Shown piece after piece: positions 48,427 to 57,540 of a DNA stretch of 64,000 nucleotides (its first letter is position 1; every line of letters starts with the position of its first letter). Source of the stretch: Duganella sp. SG902. Its GTDB lineage: Bacteria > Pseudomonadota > Gammaproteobacteria > Burkholderiales > Burkholderiaceae_D. The translations under genes were made by a program, and so were the position numbers. Location of the stretch: contig NZ_JABMJK010000001.1 of assembly GCF_013376005.1 (NCBI RefSeq), positions 496,001-560,000 of the forward strand, read 5' to 3'. Below the pieces are notes generated by a model that was not told the DNA's origin, searched no databases, and saw only the letters and a program-made list of their open reading frames with translations.

Positions 48427-48527
48427 CAATTCGGGGTCAGCTCTGGCAATCGGACACGCACAAACACTCTTTGAGGAAGATCAACGCATTTTTTAAATGT
48501 CCGATTGCCAGAGCTGACCCCAAATTG
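48427..48527. repeat. inverted repeat with GGGGTCAG ends and a 41-base loop
   Basis: Arms 48427-48456 and 48498-48527 are 30 bases long and match at 29 positions as reverse complements. The outer ends contain GGGGTCAGCTCTGGCAATCG and its complement. The core GGGGTCAG is shared with the 98-bp palindrome at 24815, but the inner arm sequence differs. It fills most of the 223-base gap between the MFS gene and the DUF3820 gene; nothing else is seen in that gap. It looks like a small non-coding mobile element. Confidence 0.9.
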
Positions 48528-48548
48528 CTTAGGCGCTAGAATTCGGTC

Positions 48549-48773
48549 ATGAACGCTGACAAACTCGCCCTGCTGCTGACGCGGGATATGCCTTACGGGA
48601 AGTACAAGGGTCGCAAGATCGCCGATTTGCCGGGCCATTATCTCGGCTGGTTCGCCCGCGAGGGCTTTCCAGCCGGCGAACTCGGCGCCCTCATCGCGCT
48701 GATGTACGAAATCGACCATAACAATCTGCGCAGCCTGCTCGATCCGCTAAGGCAGGCCCATCGGCAATTGTGA
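48549..48773 (+). CDS. DUF3820 family small protein
   Basis: The 74-residue protein has the DUF3820 hallmark MPYGKYKGRKIADLPGHYLGW (in two parts, residues 14-34), which is also found in exonuclease and helicase-associated proteins and in the stand-alone YkvS-like group. A cluster of charged residues at the C-terminus (EIDHNNLRSLLDPL) completes it. The function is unknown; a nucleic-acid role has been suggested from fusions. It begins 22 bases after the inverted repeat. Confidence 0.82.
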   Translation: MNADKLALLLTRDMPYGKYKGRKIADLPGHYLGWFAREGFPAGELGALIALMYEIDHNNLRSLLDPLRQAHRQL

Positions 48774-48832
48774 CATCCCGGCCATGCAAATCCGTGTATA
48801 AATACACTATTGCATTGTTTAGGAGAACCGTC

Positions 48833-49858
48833 ATGGCCGCGCATCCACAGGATTGCACTTGTTTCATCGTCCCGCCCAAGATGCTGCGCAAGCTGGCGCA
48901 AGCCACGCCCGATGCCTGTGAGCGCGATTGTCTGCTCGACCAGGCGGAGATCTCCGCCCATCTGCGCGGCCAGCGCTCGGTCGCGCCGGTCGTGATGGGG
49001 CTGGCGGTGGTGGCCGGCGAGAAGCGCCGCTCGGTCTACGACGCCCAGAATAAATCGGTCCTGCCCGGCAAGCTGGTGCGCGGCGAGGACGGCAAGCCGT
49101 CCACCGACCTGGCGGTCAACCAGGCCTACGACGGCGCCGGCGCCACCTACGATTTCTTCCGCGAGGTGCTGAAGCGCAATTCCATCGACGGCAAGGGCTT
49201 GCGTCTGGATTCCACCGTGCACTATCAGGTCAAGTTCAACAACGCGTTCTGGAATGGCCAGCAGATGGTCTACGGCGATGGCGACGGCAAGCTGTTCCTC
49301 GGCTTCACCGGCGCCATCGATGTGATCGCCCACGAGCTCACCCATGGCGTCACGCAATACGCGGTGCCGGGCGGGCTGGTGTATGCCGACCAGAGCGGCG
49401 CGCTCAATGAATCGATCTCGGACGTGTTCGGCAGCGTGGTCAAGCAGTGGACGCTCAAGCAGAACGTCGAGCAGGCCGACTGGCTGATCGGCGCCGGCAT
49501 CATGACGGCCGAGGTCGGCAAGGCGCTGCGCTCGATGGCCGATCCCGGCAACAAGGAGCTCACCTGGTCGGGCGACGATCAACCGAAAACCATGGCAGGA
49601 TATGTGGAAAACGGCGACGTCCACACCAATTCCGGCATCCCCAACCATGCTTTTTACGCGGCCGCCATCGCGCTCAAGGGCAATTCCTGGGACAAGGCCG
49701 CGCCGATCTGGTACAAGGCGCTGTCGCTGCTGACGCCGAACGCCACCTTTGCCGACATGGCCAAGGCCACGTCGGAATCGGCGGCCCTGCTGTACGGTGT
49801 GGATTCGCCGGAACAGCACGCCGTGCAGGCGGCCTGGAAAGTGGTGGGCGTGGCTTAG
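48833..49858 (+). CDS. protealysin-like M4 metallopeptidase
   Basis: The 341-residue zinc protease of the thermolysin family has the zinc site HELTH (167-171), the third ligand E193 in GALNESISD and a late catalytic histidine in GDVHTNSGIPNHAF. The short N-terminal region with DCTCFIVPP and PPKML resembles the protealysin precursor, which replaces a classical signal and propeptide; no signal peptide is present. Protealysins cleave actin and outer-membrane proteins and may act inside or outside the cell. The next gene encodes the cognate inhibitor emfourin. The start at 48833 follows an AGGAGA ribosome binding site. Confidence 0.9.
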   Translation: MAAHPQDCTCFIVPPKMLRKLAQATPDACERDCLLDQAEISAHLRGQRSVAPVVMGLAVVAGEKRRSVYDAQNKSVLPGKLVRGEDGKPSTDLAVNQAYDGAGATYDFFREVLKRNSIDGKGLRLDSTVHYQVKFNNAFWNGQQMVYGDGDGKLFLGFTGAIDVIAHELTHGVTQYAVPGGLVYADQSGALNESISDVFGSVVKQWTLKQNVEQADWLIGAGIMTAEVGKALRSMADPGNKELTWSGDDQPKTMAGYVENGDVHTNSGIPNHAFYAAAIALKGNSWDKAAPIWYKALSLLTPNATFADMAKATSESAALLYGVDSPEQHAVQAAWKVVGVA

Positions 49859-49866
49859 GAGGCATC

Positions 49867-50172
49867 ATGCGTTTGACGTTGACATGCACAGGTGGCTTCA
49901 CCGGACCGGCCGGCGCGCAAAAGCGCACGGTCGACCTGGCGCAGCTGCCGGCGCAGCAGGCCAGCGAGCTGGAGCACTTGCTGCGCGCCAGCGATTTCTT
50001 CGCGCTGCAGCCCAAGCTGGTGAAGGAGGCGCCCAAGTCCTGGGACTTCCAGTACGATCTGGAGGTGGACGATGACGGCCAGTCCCACTGCGTGCGCTAC
50101 CACCTGGACGAGGCGCCGCCCCCGCTCAAGCAGCTGACCGAAAAGCTCAACGATGAGGTCGCGCCGGACTAA
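49867..50172 (+). CDS. emfourin, protealysin inhibitor
   Basis: The 101-residue protein starts with the emfourin pattern MRLTLTCTGGFTG and includes the conserved DLAQLPAQQASEL segment and the FDYxLxxDDxGxxHxVR-like FQYDLEVDDDGQSHCV. Emfourin binds and inhibits protealysin, whose gene precedes it by eight bases; the two form a known bicistronic unit in Serratia and relatives. It lacks a signal peptide, so inhibition is presumably cytoplasmic. Its end overlaps the convergent PPC-domain gene by four bases. Confidence 0.88.
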   Translation: MRLTLTCTGGFTGPAGAQKRTVDLAQLPAQQASELEHLLRASDFFALQPKLVKEAPKSWDFQYDLEVDDDGQSHCVRYHLDEAPPPLKQLTEKLNDEVAPD

Positions 50173-50558
50173 CGGATCTTCAGTTCCGGATAGCCGGTCC
50201 GCAAGTCATGCTCGCGCGTGAAGCGCTGCCCGGGCAGCAGCGCCAGCAGCAGTTCCGCCGTGGTGCGCACGATGCAGCCCGCGCCCACATGGCCACCCCA
50301 CACCCTGCCCCGCGCATCGGACACCGACATGTGCAAGTGCGCCCCGTCCGGCGACAGCGAGCCGGCCAGCGTCAGGATTTCCAGGTCGCCGCGCAGTTCG
50401 GCCGTGGCAGGCTGGCCCGCGTAACGCAACTGCGCCACGCTCAGGCTGCCGATGCCTTGCAGCACGAAGCCGGCCTCCTGGCCGCTGGCCAGAAAAGCCT
50501 CCACCACCGCCGCGCGCAGGTCGTCGCCCGGATGCAGTCGCAGCGGCAGCGCTTGCAT
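50169..50558 (-). CDS. PPC/DUF296 domain protein
   Basis: The 129-residue protein is a single PPC domain (the plant and prokaryote conserved fold found in AT-hook proteins of plants). Marks are the start MQALPLRLHPGDDLR, the GxGSxxxxxLR motif (GIGSLSVAQLRYAG) and the metal-like histidine strand DGAHLHMSVSD, with GGHVGAGCIV. Function in bacteria is unknown; some bind nucleic acid or small ligands. The ATG at 50558 begins two bases after the stop of the glutaredoxin-like gene. Confidence 0.85.
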   Translation of the reverse strand: MQALPLRLHPGDDLRAAVVEAFLASGQEAGFVLQGIGSLSVAQLRYAGQPATAELRGDLEILTLAGSLSPDGAHLHMSVSDARGRVWGGHVGAGCIVRTTAELLLALLPGQRFTREHDLRTGYPELKIR

Positions 50559-50560
50559 GC

Positions 50561-50926
50561 TCAGCCCAGCAAACGCGCCAGCTCGCCGCTGGCGATCATT
50601 TTCTGCAGGTCGCCTGCCCCGCCAATCAAGGTGCCGTTCACGAAAATCATCGGGAAGGTCGGCCAGCCGCTCCACAGCTTCAGCGCCAGACGCGGCCGCC
50701 ACGACGAGAAGTAGTTGCCATAGCTGAGGTATTGGTACTGGATGCCCTGCGCATCGAGCAGCTTGCGCGCCTTGGCCGGGAACGGATTCAAGCCCATGCC
50801 GACCACCACCACCTTGTTGGCGGCGATGGCGGCCTCCACCTCGGCGATCAGGTCGCGGTGATAGCTGCCGATCTGCGCCAGTGCGGCAGGATGGATGCGG
50901 GCTTGGTCCAGGATATGACGGGTCAT
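50561..50926 (-). CDS. glutaredoxin-fold protein without the active-site cysteine
   Basis: The 121-residue protein has a glutaredoxin fold: VVVVGMGLNPFPAKARKLLD (39-58), the TVP-like cis-proline loop WPTFPMIFVNG (88-98) and the GGxxD turn GGAGD (102-106). The place of the CPYC or CGFS active site reads NPFP, so no catalytic or cluster-binding cysteine is present. A structural or adaptor role is more likely than redox catalysis. A helical N-terminal extension (1-35) precedes the fold. It sits in a run with the PPC-domain and YSC84 genes. Confidence 0.78.
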   Translation of the reverse strand: MTRHILDQARIHPAALAQIGSYHRDLIAEVEAAIAANKVVVVGMGLNPFPAKARKLLDAQGIQYQYLSYGNYFSSWRPRLALKLWSGWPTFPMIFVNGTLIGGAGDLQKMIASGELARLLG

Positions 50927-50933
50927 TGTTGCC

Positions 50934-51521
50934 TTATAAATTGAGTTTGGTGATTTTGGTGCCTTCGAGGTTCAGGTTGGCCATCAGGCCGGCGTTGGTC
51001 AGCACAAACGCCTGCACCGGATTGTTGGCGGTGGTGGTGTCGATCTCGCCGTTGGCGCCGACCTTGATCAGCGCCACCGAGCCATCCACGCCCGCCGTCC
51101 AGCCCTTGCCGTTGCGGAATTTGTCCAGCGCCTCGCGGCTCATGAACAACAGTACCACCGCCTTGGACTGGGCGCCAGCCTGGAAGCCGACCGACAGCGA
51201 GGCCACGCTGTAGTAATCGGCGGTCTGGCCGCCGGTGCGCAGCACGCCTTTGCCATACTCGCCGCCCACCACCAGCCCGGCCGCCACCACGTTCGGGAAC
51301 ACCAGCACGCCATTGGCCTTGCGCACCAGTTCACGCGATCCCTTGACCTCCTTGTACAGGCGCTCGAGCGTATTGTAAGCGCCCTGCTCGATCTCGGTCT
51401 TGACGGCGGCGTCGCTCGGCTTGGCCGCGCCGGTGGTGGTGGTGCAGCCGCTCAACGCGGCGGTGCCGCAGGCCAGCGCCAGCGCGGTGGCGGCGCGCGC
51501 CAGGAAAATACGTTTGTTCAT
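50934..51521 (-). CDS. YSC84/Ysc84-like lipoprotein
   Basis: The 195-residue protein has a lipoprotein signal with lipobox LSGC (Cys 26) and is therefore anchored to a membrane in the periplasm. The rest matches the Ysc84 domain: ANGVLVFPNVVAAGLVVGGEYGKGVL, then YYSVASLSVGFQAGAQSKAVVLLF, in two blocks. Eukaryotic relatives bind phosphoinositides and actin; bacterial function is unknown. The start at 51521 follows a GGAG site. It lies seven bases before the glutaredoxin-like gene. Confidence 0.87.
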   Translation of the reverse strand: MNKRIFLARAATALALACGTAALSGCTTTTGAAKPSDAAVKTEIEQGAYNTLERLYKEVKGSRELVRKANGVLVFPNVVAAGLVVGGEYGKGVLRTGGQTADYYSVASLSVGFQAGAQSKAVVLLFMSREALDKFRNGKGWTAGVDGSVALIKVGANGEIDTTTANNPVQAFVLTNAGLMANLNLEGTKITKLNL

Positions 51522-51578
51522 GGCAGTCTCCAGAAGAAAAAGGCCGCTACGGCGGCGGACATCGAAGGGAAGCAATGC

Positions 51579-51791
51579 TTAGTCAATTATAAACTCGACG
51601 CGCCCTTCGTCCCTGCACCGCTGAGCGCTGTGCCCCGCCTCTTCAAATGCCGAACACATGCGGTTGCCCTGCGGGTCTTCCAATCGCGGACGGAGCAGGT
51701 TGAACGGTTTGCCGGCCGCCTTCCCCGGCGCCGGCACCGACAGCGCGTGGATGCGCGCGCCGCTCTGCCAAAAGCGGGTGTGGATCTTCAC
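51579..51791 (-). CDS. possible small protein coupled to the EAL gene
   Basis: A 70-residue frame begins with GTG at 51791, one base after the stop of the PAS-GGDEF-EAL gene, so translation could be coupled. The sequence is mixed and polar, with two cysteines (NRMCSAFEE, AQRCRDE) and no signal or membrane segment. I do not recognise it. The gap it fills would otherwise be non-coding. Confidence 0.4.
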   Translation of the reverse strand: MKIHTRFWQSGARIHALSVPAPGKAAGKPFNLLRPRLEDPQGNRMCSAFEEAGHSAQRCRDEGRVEFIID

Positions 51792-51792
51792 C

Positions 51793-53949
51793 TCAGCGGG
51801 TATTGAAGGCGAGACGCTTGCCCTCGCGCAGCATGGCCGCGAACTCGGCCGCCGGCACCGGCTGGCTGAACAGATAGCCCTGCAGCTGGTCGCAGCCGAG
51901 CTCGCGCAGAAAGGCCATTTGCTCGGCCGTCTCCACGCCCTCGGCCACGATTTCCTGGCGCAGTTGCTGCGCCATGGTGACGATGGCGCGCGCGATCGCG
52001 CAATCGTTTTCTTCGTACGGCAAGCCGATCACGAACGCGCGGTCGATCTTCAGGGTGCTGATCGGGAACTTCTTCAGATAGGCCAGGCTGGAGTAGCCGG
52101 TGCCGAAGTCGTCCAGCGCCAGCGCCATGCCCATCGCCACCAGCTGGTTCATGATGGCGATCACCTTGTCGGTGCCGCGCACCAGCAGGCTCTCGGTGAT
52201 TTCCAGGTTGATCTGGTCCGGCTGCACGCGGTGCTTCTCCAGCACCGCCGCGATGCGCTTGGGCAGCTCGTGGTCGAACTGGCGCGCCGACAGGTTGACC
52301 GCGATCGGTGGCGTGATCAGGTTGGTGTCGCGCCACTCGCGCACCTGGCGGCACGCCTCCTCCAGCACCCAGGTGCCCAGATCGAGGATCAAGCCGGTCT
52401 CCTCGGCCACCGGGATGAACACGCCGGGCGACACCAGCCCGCGCACCGGATGGCGCCAGCGCAGCAGCGCCTCGGCGCCGACGATGCGGCCGCTGCGCAA
52501 GCTCACCTTGGGCTGGTAGTACAGCTGCAGCTCGTTGTTGCGCAAGGCTTGCCGCAGCTCGCTCTCGATGCGCAGGTGTTCCTTGGCGCGCTGGTTCATC
52601 TCCTCGCTGTAGAACAGGAAGTTGGATTCGATGCTTTGCGCCGCCTTGGCCACCGCCACGTCGGCGCAGCGGATCAGCGTCGCCACGTCCAGCCCATCCT
52701 CGCTGTAGGAGGTGATGCCGATGTGCGCCCCCACCTGCAGGCTGTGGGAGGCGATCGCGATCGGCGAGGACAGGGCCGCCAGCAGCTTCTGCGCCACGAT
52801 GCCGGCGTGCTCGCGCTTTTCCACGTGCAGCAGCGCGATGGCGAAGCGGTGGCCGTCGAGCCGCGCCAGCACGTCGCCCTCGCGCAGCGAGGCGCGGAAG
52901 ATGCGGCCGATCTCGCACAGCAACTCGTTGCCGATCTCGTGGCCCAGCGTGTCGCTGATGGCGCCGACGCGGGTGATCTCGATCACCAGGATCGCGCCCT
53001 GCTCGCCGGTGCGCTTGGTTTCGGTCAGCGCCTGCCCCACCAGTTGCGACAGCAGGCACAGGTTGGGCAGGCCGGTCAACGGATCGTAGTTGGCCATGCG
53101 CTGCATGCGCGCCTCGGCGTCCTTGTGCACGCTGATGTCGGAGAACAGCGAGAACGTGTGGCTGATCTTGCCGCTCTGGTCGCGCACCGCGCTGATGGTG
53201 ACCGACTGCGGGAACAATTCGCCGTTCTTGCGCTTGCCGACGATCTCGCCGCGCCACGGTCCGCCGCCCTGCATGGCCGCGCGCACCTTGGCGCGGAAGT
53301 CGGCGTCGTGCACGCCGGAGCGCAGCAGGTCCGGCGTCTTGCCGATCGATTCGGCCGGGGTGTAGCCGGTGATGCGGGTGAACGAGGAATTGATGGAGAC
53401 GATGCGTTCATGGGCGTCGGTGATCAGCACGCCCTGCTCGCTGTCCTCGATGATGCGCGCGTGCAGGTTGACCTTGTCCAGGTCCGACAGCGCCTGGTTG
53501 GCCTGCGACAGCCGCACCAGCATGCCGACCGGCTCGCCGTCCTCGTGGCGCAGCTCGATGTCGAGATGGACCCAGATGATCTCGCCGCTCTTCTTGCGCC
53601 GGCGCACCTCGGTGCGGGCGGCCGCCTCGCCCGGATTGTGTTCGAAAAACAGTTCGGCGATATTGCCGTCGTCATCGTCCTCGGCGTACAGGAACAGCAC
53701 GTGCTGGCCGACCACCTCGGCCGCCGTGTAGCCGAACATCAGTTCCGCGCCCGGGCTCCACGCGGTCACGTAGCCGGCCGGGTCCAGCGCGAAGGTGGTG
53801 TCCAGCGCCGTCATGTCGGCGGGTTTCAGGGATGATTGAACTTCGATCAGCGCCGCCTCCAGTGCGGTCAACGTCTGCGCCAGCGCTTCGCCTTGTTCAC
53901 TCCGGGCTTGGCGGCTCAGGGCGAGACAACGCTCGATCGCTTCACGCAT
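51793..53949 (-). CDS. PAS-PAS-GGDEF-EAL signalling protein, probable c-di-GMP phosphodiesterase
   Basis: The 718-residue protein has two PAS domains (about 50-150 and 165-285, with TRITGYTPAE), a GGDEF domain (about 290-450) and an EAL domain (about 460-710). The GGDEF signature is degenerate (RLDGHRF instead of GGDEF), so cyclase activity is not expected. The EAL site is intact: EALLRW, NLSARQF, EITES, DDFGTGYSS, KIDRAF and EGVET. It should therefore break down c-di-GMP. No membrane segment is seen. Its start overlaps the end of the HDOD gene by eight bases. Confidence 0.9.
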   Translation of the reverse strand: MREAIERCLALSRQARSEQGEALAQTLTALEAALIEVQSSLKPADMTALDTTFALDPAGYVTAWSPGAELMFGYTAAEVVGQHVLFLYAEDDDDGNIAELFFEHNPGEAAARTEVRRRKKSGEIIWVHLDIELRHEDGEPVGMLVRLSQANQALSDLDKVNLHARIIEDSEQGVLITDAHERIVSINSSFTRITGYTPAESIGKTPDLLRSGVHDADFRAKVRAAMQGGGPWRGEIVGKRKNGELFPQSVTISAVRDQSGKISHTFSLFSDISVHKDAEARMQRMANYDPLTGLPNLCLLSQLVGQALTETKRTGEQGAILVIEITRVGAISDTLGHEIGNELLCEIGRIFRASLREGDVLARLDGHRFAIALLHVEKREHAGIVAQKLLAALSSPIAIASHSLQVGAHIGITSYSEDGLDVATLIRCADVAVAKAAQSIESNFLFYSEEMNQRAKEHLRIESELRQALRNNELQLYYQPKVSLRSGRIVGAEALLRWRHPVRGLVSPGVFIPVAEETGLILDLGTWVLEEACRQVREWRDTNLITPPIAVNLSARQFDHELPKRIAAVLEKHRVQPDQINLEITESLLVRGTDKVIAIMNQLVAMGMALALDDFGTGYSSLAYLKKFPISTLKIDRAFVIGLPYEENDCAIARAIVTMAQQLRQEIVAEGVETAEQMAFLRELGCDQLQGYLFSQPVPAAEFAAMLREGKRLAFNTR

Positions 53950-54928
53950 GGGGGCTACCCGCCTTACCCGCCGTCACGCTTTGCATCCATAAATGGGCGT
54001 CGACGGCGATGCGGTTGTAGGTGTCGGTATCGACCTGCAGCGCCCGCAGGCTGCCGGCCAGGGCCGCGTGGTCGGCCTGCTCGGCGGCTTCGACCACGCA
54101 CAGCAACTGTCCCAGCTCGCCCTGCCGCGACAACAGGGCCAGTTGCACGGCTTCGCTGATGGTCAGCGGTTTCAGCACCTCGTCCAGCGGCATGCCGAAC
54201 AGCACGCCCAGCAGGGAGAACATGCCGACCATGAAGGCCTGCTCCTGGTGGTGCTTGTCGTGGCCGCAGGCCTTGGACAGCAGCTCCATCGAGCGCGCGC
54301 GCACCGCCACCCGCGCCAGCAGCATGGCCGAGCGCGGATCGCCCTCGCGCGACGAGAACAGCATCAGGTTCAGCCAGCGCCGCAGTTGCGAACGGCCGAG
54401 GATCAGGATGGCCTGCGAAAAACTGGTGACGCGGCGGCCGGTGCCCATGCCCAGCGAGTTCACCAGCCGCAGCAGGTGGTAGGACAGGGTCGGATCCTGG
54501 CGCAGCAGCGCTTCGATCTCGTGGGTATCGGCGTCGGCCGACACCAGTTGCACCAGCTGCAGCGCCAGCGCGCGCGAGGCCGCCTGCGTGCCGACCGCCT
54601 TGGCCGGCGGCGCCAGGAACCAGTCGCCCGCTATCCATTGCACCGAGGGCGGCAAGTCCCTGGGCAGCGCGTCGCCGGCGCGCTGGAACTTGTCGTCCAG
54701 CAGCACTTTCCAGCCGGCCTGCGCCAGCGCCTGGTTGAGCTCCTGGCTGGCGCCCGCGCGGTAATAGCAACCCATGCCGCCGCTGGCCAATTCTTCAAGC
54801 AGATTCATCGGCGGTTGCGCGGCGCCCGCCGGCAGGAGCGCGGCGTCAAACAGCAATGCCGCCGGACTGCCGTTGCGGTCGGCCAGGGGATGCAGAAAAA
54901 CAGGTGGCGTGGCAGTCGATACAGTCAT
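53942..54928 (-). CDS. HDOD domain protein
   Basis: The 328-residue protein has an N-terminal region that looks like a degenerate EAL-type domain and a C-terminal HDOD domain (about 130-310, with the helix pattern LLRLVNSLGMGTGRRVTSFSQAILILGRSQLRRW in parts). HDOD proteins act as non-catalytic signalling adaptors and often sit with chemotaxis or c-di-GMP genes. It overlaps the EAL-protein gene by eight bases, so the two are translated together and probably work in one pathway. Confidence 0.85.
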   Translation of the reverse strand: MTVSTATPPVFLHPLADRNGSPAALLFDAALLPAGAAQPPMNLLEELASGGMGCYYRAGASQELNQALAQAGWKVLLDDKFQRAGDALPRDLPPSVQWIAGDWFLAPPAKAVGTQAASRALALQLVQLVSADADTHEIEALLRQDPTLSYHLLRLVNSLGMGTGRRVTSFSQAILILGRSQLRRWLNLMLFSSREGDPRSAMLLARVAVRARSMELLSKACGHDKHHQEQAFMVGMFSLLGVLFGMPLDEVLKPLTISEAVQLALLSRQGELGQLLCVVEAAEQADHAALAGSLRALQVDTDTYNRIAVDAHLWMQSVTAGKAGSPHA

Positions 54929-54987
54929 GGAAAGGTTCCAGCGGAAGACGGCGATTATCCCGCTATGGTACTCCGAAACTATTGGCC

Positions 54988-55917
54988 TTAGTCAATATTA
55001 TGATGCGGCAGATGGCTGAGCAAACGTTCGAACAGGCCCGGCTGGCGCATGCGGTTCAGCCACCAATTGAGCGCGGCGCCGTTTTCGCCGCTGCGCCAGG
55101 CCAGGTAGAAGGTCTCGGCCGGCTTGGGCTCCTCCACCTGCTTCTCGACCAGCAGGCCGGCCGCGATGGCGGCGCGCGCGCATGGCTCGGGCAGGAAGCC
55201 GAAACCCATGCCGGCCAGCTGGTACTGGAATTTGGTGTGCATGTCGGGCACGGTCAGCGTGTCTTGGCCCAGCAACAACCCAACCGTGCGCGGCGCCATC
55301 TGGCGCGCGGAATCGGCCACGCTGATGGCGCGGTGATGCTGAAGATGGGTGCGCCCCAACTTGTCCTGAACATCGGCGAGCGGATGCGAAGGCGCCACCG
55401 CGAACACGAAATTGACCTTGCCGATCGGCTCCGATATATAGCCGCCCCCGGCCGGGCCGTCGCCGGCCGCGCCCACCAGCAGGTCGGCGCGGCGGTCCAG
55501 CAGGGCCTCCCAGGTGCCGGACAGCGCTTCCTGCACGATGCGCAGGCGGGTTTGCTTGGCCACCTCGTAAAAGGCCGGCACGTCGGCGTGGAACAGGCAG
55601 GGCGAGAACATGGAATCCATCGCCACCGCCAGCTCGGTCTCCCAGCCGGAGGCCACGCGGCGCACCCGGTGCTCGAGGTCCTGCGCCGCTTTCAGCAGGT
55701 AACGGCCCTCCTTCAGCAACTCGGCGCCGGCGGCGGTCAGTTCCACGCGCGGGCCGTTGCGCTCGAACACCTGCACGCCGAGATCGTCCTCCAGCTTGCT
55801 GACGGTGTAGGAAATCGTCGATGGCACGCGGTGCAGCTCCTTGCCGGCGGCGGAGAAGGAACCGCGCCGGTCGATGGCGTCCACGATTTGCAGGGCTTCC
55901 AGGCTTAATCTGAGCAT
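54988..55917 (-). CDS. LysR family transcriptional regulator next to pirin
   Basis: The 309-residue protein has the helix-turn-helix LQIVDAIDRRGSFSAAGKEL (8-27) with STISYTVSKLEDDLG after it, and a LysR effector domain. It resembles the group regulating pirin-like genes, such as YhaJ beside YhaK in Escherichia coli. It is divergent from the pirin gene across 109 AT-rich bases, so control of pirin is likely. Confidence 0.9.
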   Translation of the reverse strand: MLRLSLEALQIVDAIDRRGSFSAAGKELHRVPSTISYTVSKLEDDLGVQVFERNGPRVELTAAGAELLKEGRYLLKAAQDLEHRVRRVASGWETELAVAMDSMFSPCLFHADVPAFYEVAKQTRLRIVQEALSGTWEALLDRRADLLVGAAGDGPAGGGYISEPIGKVNFVFAVAPSHPLADVQDKLGRTHLQHHRAISVADSARQMAPRTVGLLLGQDTLTVPDMHTKFQYQLAGMGFGFLPEPCARAAIAAGLLVEKQVEEPKPAETFYLAWRSGENGAALNWWLNRMRQPGLFERLLSHLPHHNID

Positions 55918-56026
55918 TCGAATTTTTCGATAGTAGAGGGGTAATTTTTCCGTTTTTTTATTTTGAAACGACGGCCTACAATGTGTCCATCGCTTTCAAA
56001 ATTATCGCACATTAAAGGAGCCCACC

Positions 56027-56731
<705 letters not shown>

Positions 56732-56790
56732 GGCTTGAAAAGCTAGAGGCTGGCCCAAAATAAATTTCTGCCAGTTTTGGTATCATGAAG

Positions 56791-56831
56791 GGCGCGCCGG
56801 GTCTGTTGGAACAGCCCGGCGCGCCTTTTTT
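56791..56831 (+). terminator. strong hairpin with U-run between pirin and ribA
   Basis: GGCGCGCCGGG (56791-56801) pairs with CCCGGCGCGCC (56815-56825), with further pairing inside, and is followed by TTTTTT (56826-56831). It is an intrinsic terminator by form. It ends only 33 bases before the ribA ATG, so it either stops pirin transcription or, if transcription starts before it, acts as an attenuator for ribA. Confidence 0.75.
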
Positions 56832-56863
56832 ACCTAGTTATGAACAGAATAAAGAGCAAAACC

Positions 56864-57517
56864 ATGTCGCACAGCGCAGAAATCACCTCCCCGGACGAAC
56901 TCAACTACGTCACCTCCTGCGCCTTGCCGACCCCATGGGCCCAGTTCACCCTGCACGCCTTCGTCGAGAAGGCCACCGGCAAGGAACACCTGGCCATGGT
57001 GCTGGGCGACATCGGCAATGGCGCGCCGGTGCTGGCGCGCGTGCACTCGGAATGCCTGACCGGCGACGTGCTGTTCTCGCAACGTTGCGACTGCGGCGCC
57101 CAGCTCGAAGGCGCGCTCAAGAAGATCGCCGACGAGGGCCGCGGCGTGCTGCTGTACCTGCGCCAAGAAGGCCGCGGCATCGGCCTGGTCAACAAGATCC
57201 GCGCGTACCGCCTGCAGGAGGCCGGCGCCGACACGGTGCAGGCCAACGAACAGCTGGGCTTCAAGCCCGACCAGCGCACCTACGGGCTGGTGAAACCGAT
57301 GCTGCAACAATTCGGCGTGAAAAGCTTACGCCTGATGACCAATAATCCGCGTAAGATCGATGCCATGACCAAATTGGGCGTCGAAGTGGCCGAGCGGGTT
57401 CCGCTGCTGGTCAACCGCAACGCCTTCAACCAGTATTATCTGGATACCAAAGCCGCCAAGCTGGGCCACATGATGACGCCGCTCACCCCGGCGCCGGTGG
57501 AGGATGGCGCGCTGTAA
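56864..57517 (+). CDS. ribA: GTP cyclohydrolase II
   Basis: The 217-residue enzyme converts GTP to the pyrimidine that begins riboflavin synthesis. The zinc cysteines C64, C75 and C77 are in [17 protein letters not shown], the [14 protein letters not shown] loop and DxRxYGL-like DQRTYGLVK follow. This is the stand-alone form without a RibB domain. I chose the ATG at 56864; an in-frame ATG at 56840 has no better ribosome binding site and lies too near the terminator-like hairpin. Promoter signals are not clear. Confidence 0.93.
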   Translation: MSHSAEITSPDELNYVTSCALPTPWAQFTLHAFVEKATGKEHLAMVLGDIGNGAPVLARVHSECLTGDVLFSQRCDCGAQLEGALKKIADEGRGVLLYLRQEGRGIGLVNKIRAYRLQEAGADTVQANEQLGFKPDQRTYGLVKPMLQQFGVKSLRLMTNNPRKIDAMTKLGVEVAERVPLLVNRNAFNQYYLDTKAAKLGHMMTPLTPAPVEDGAL

Positions 57518-57540
57518 GGTAGTAACGTTTTAAGGACTGC

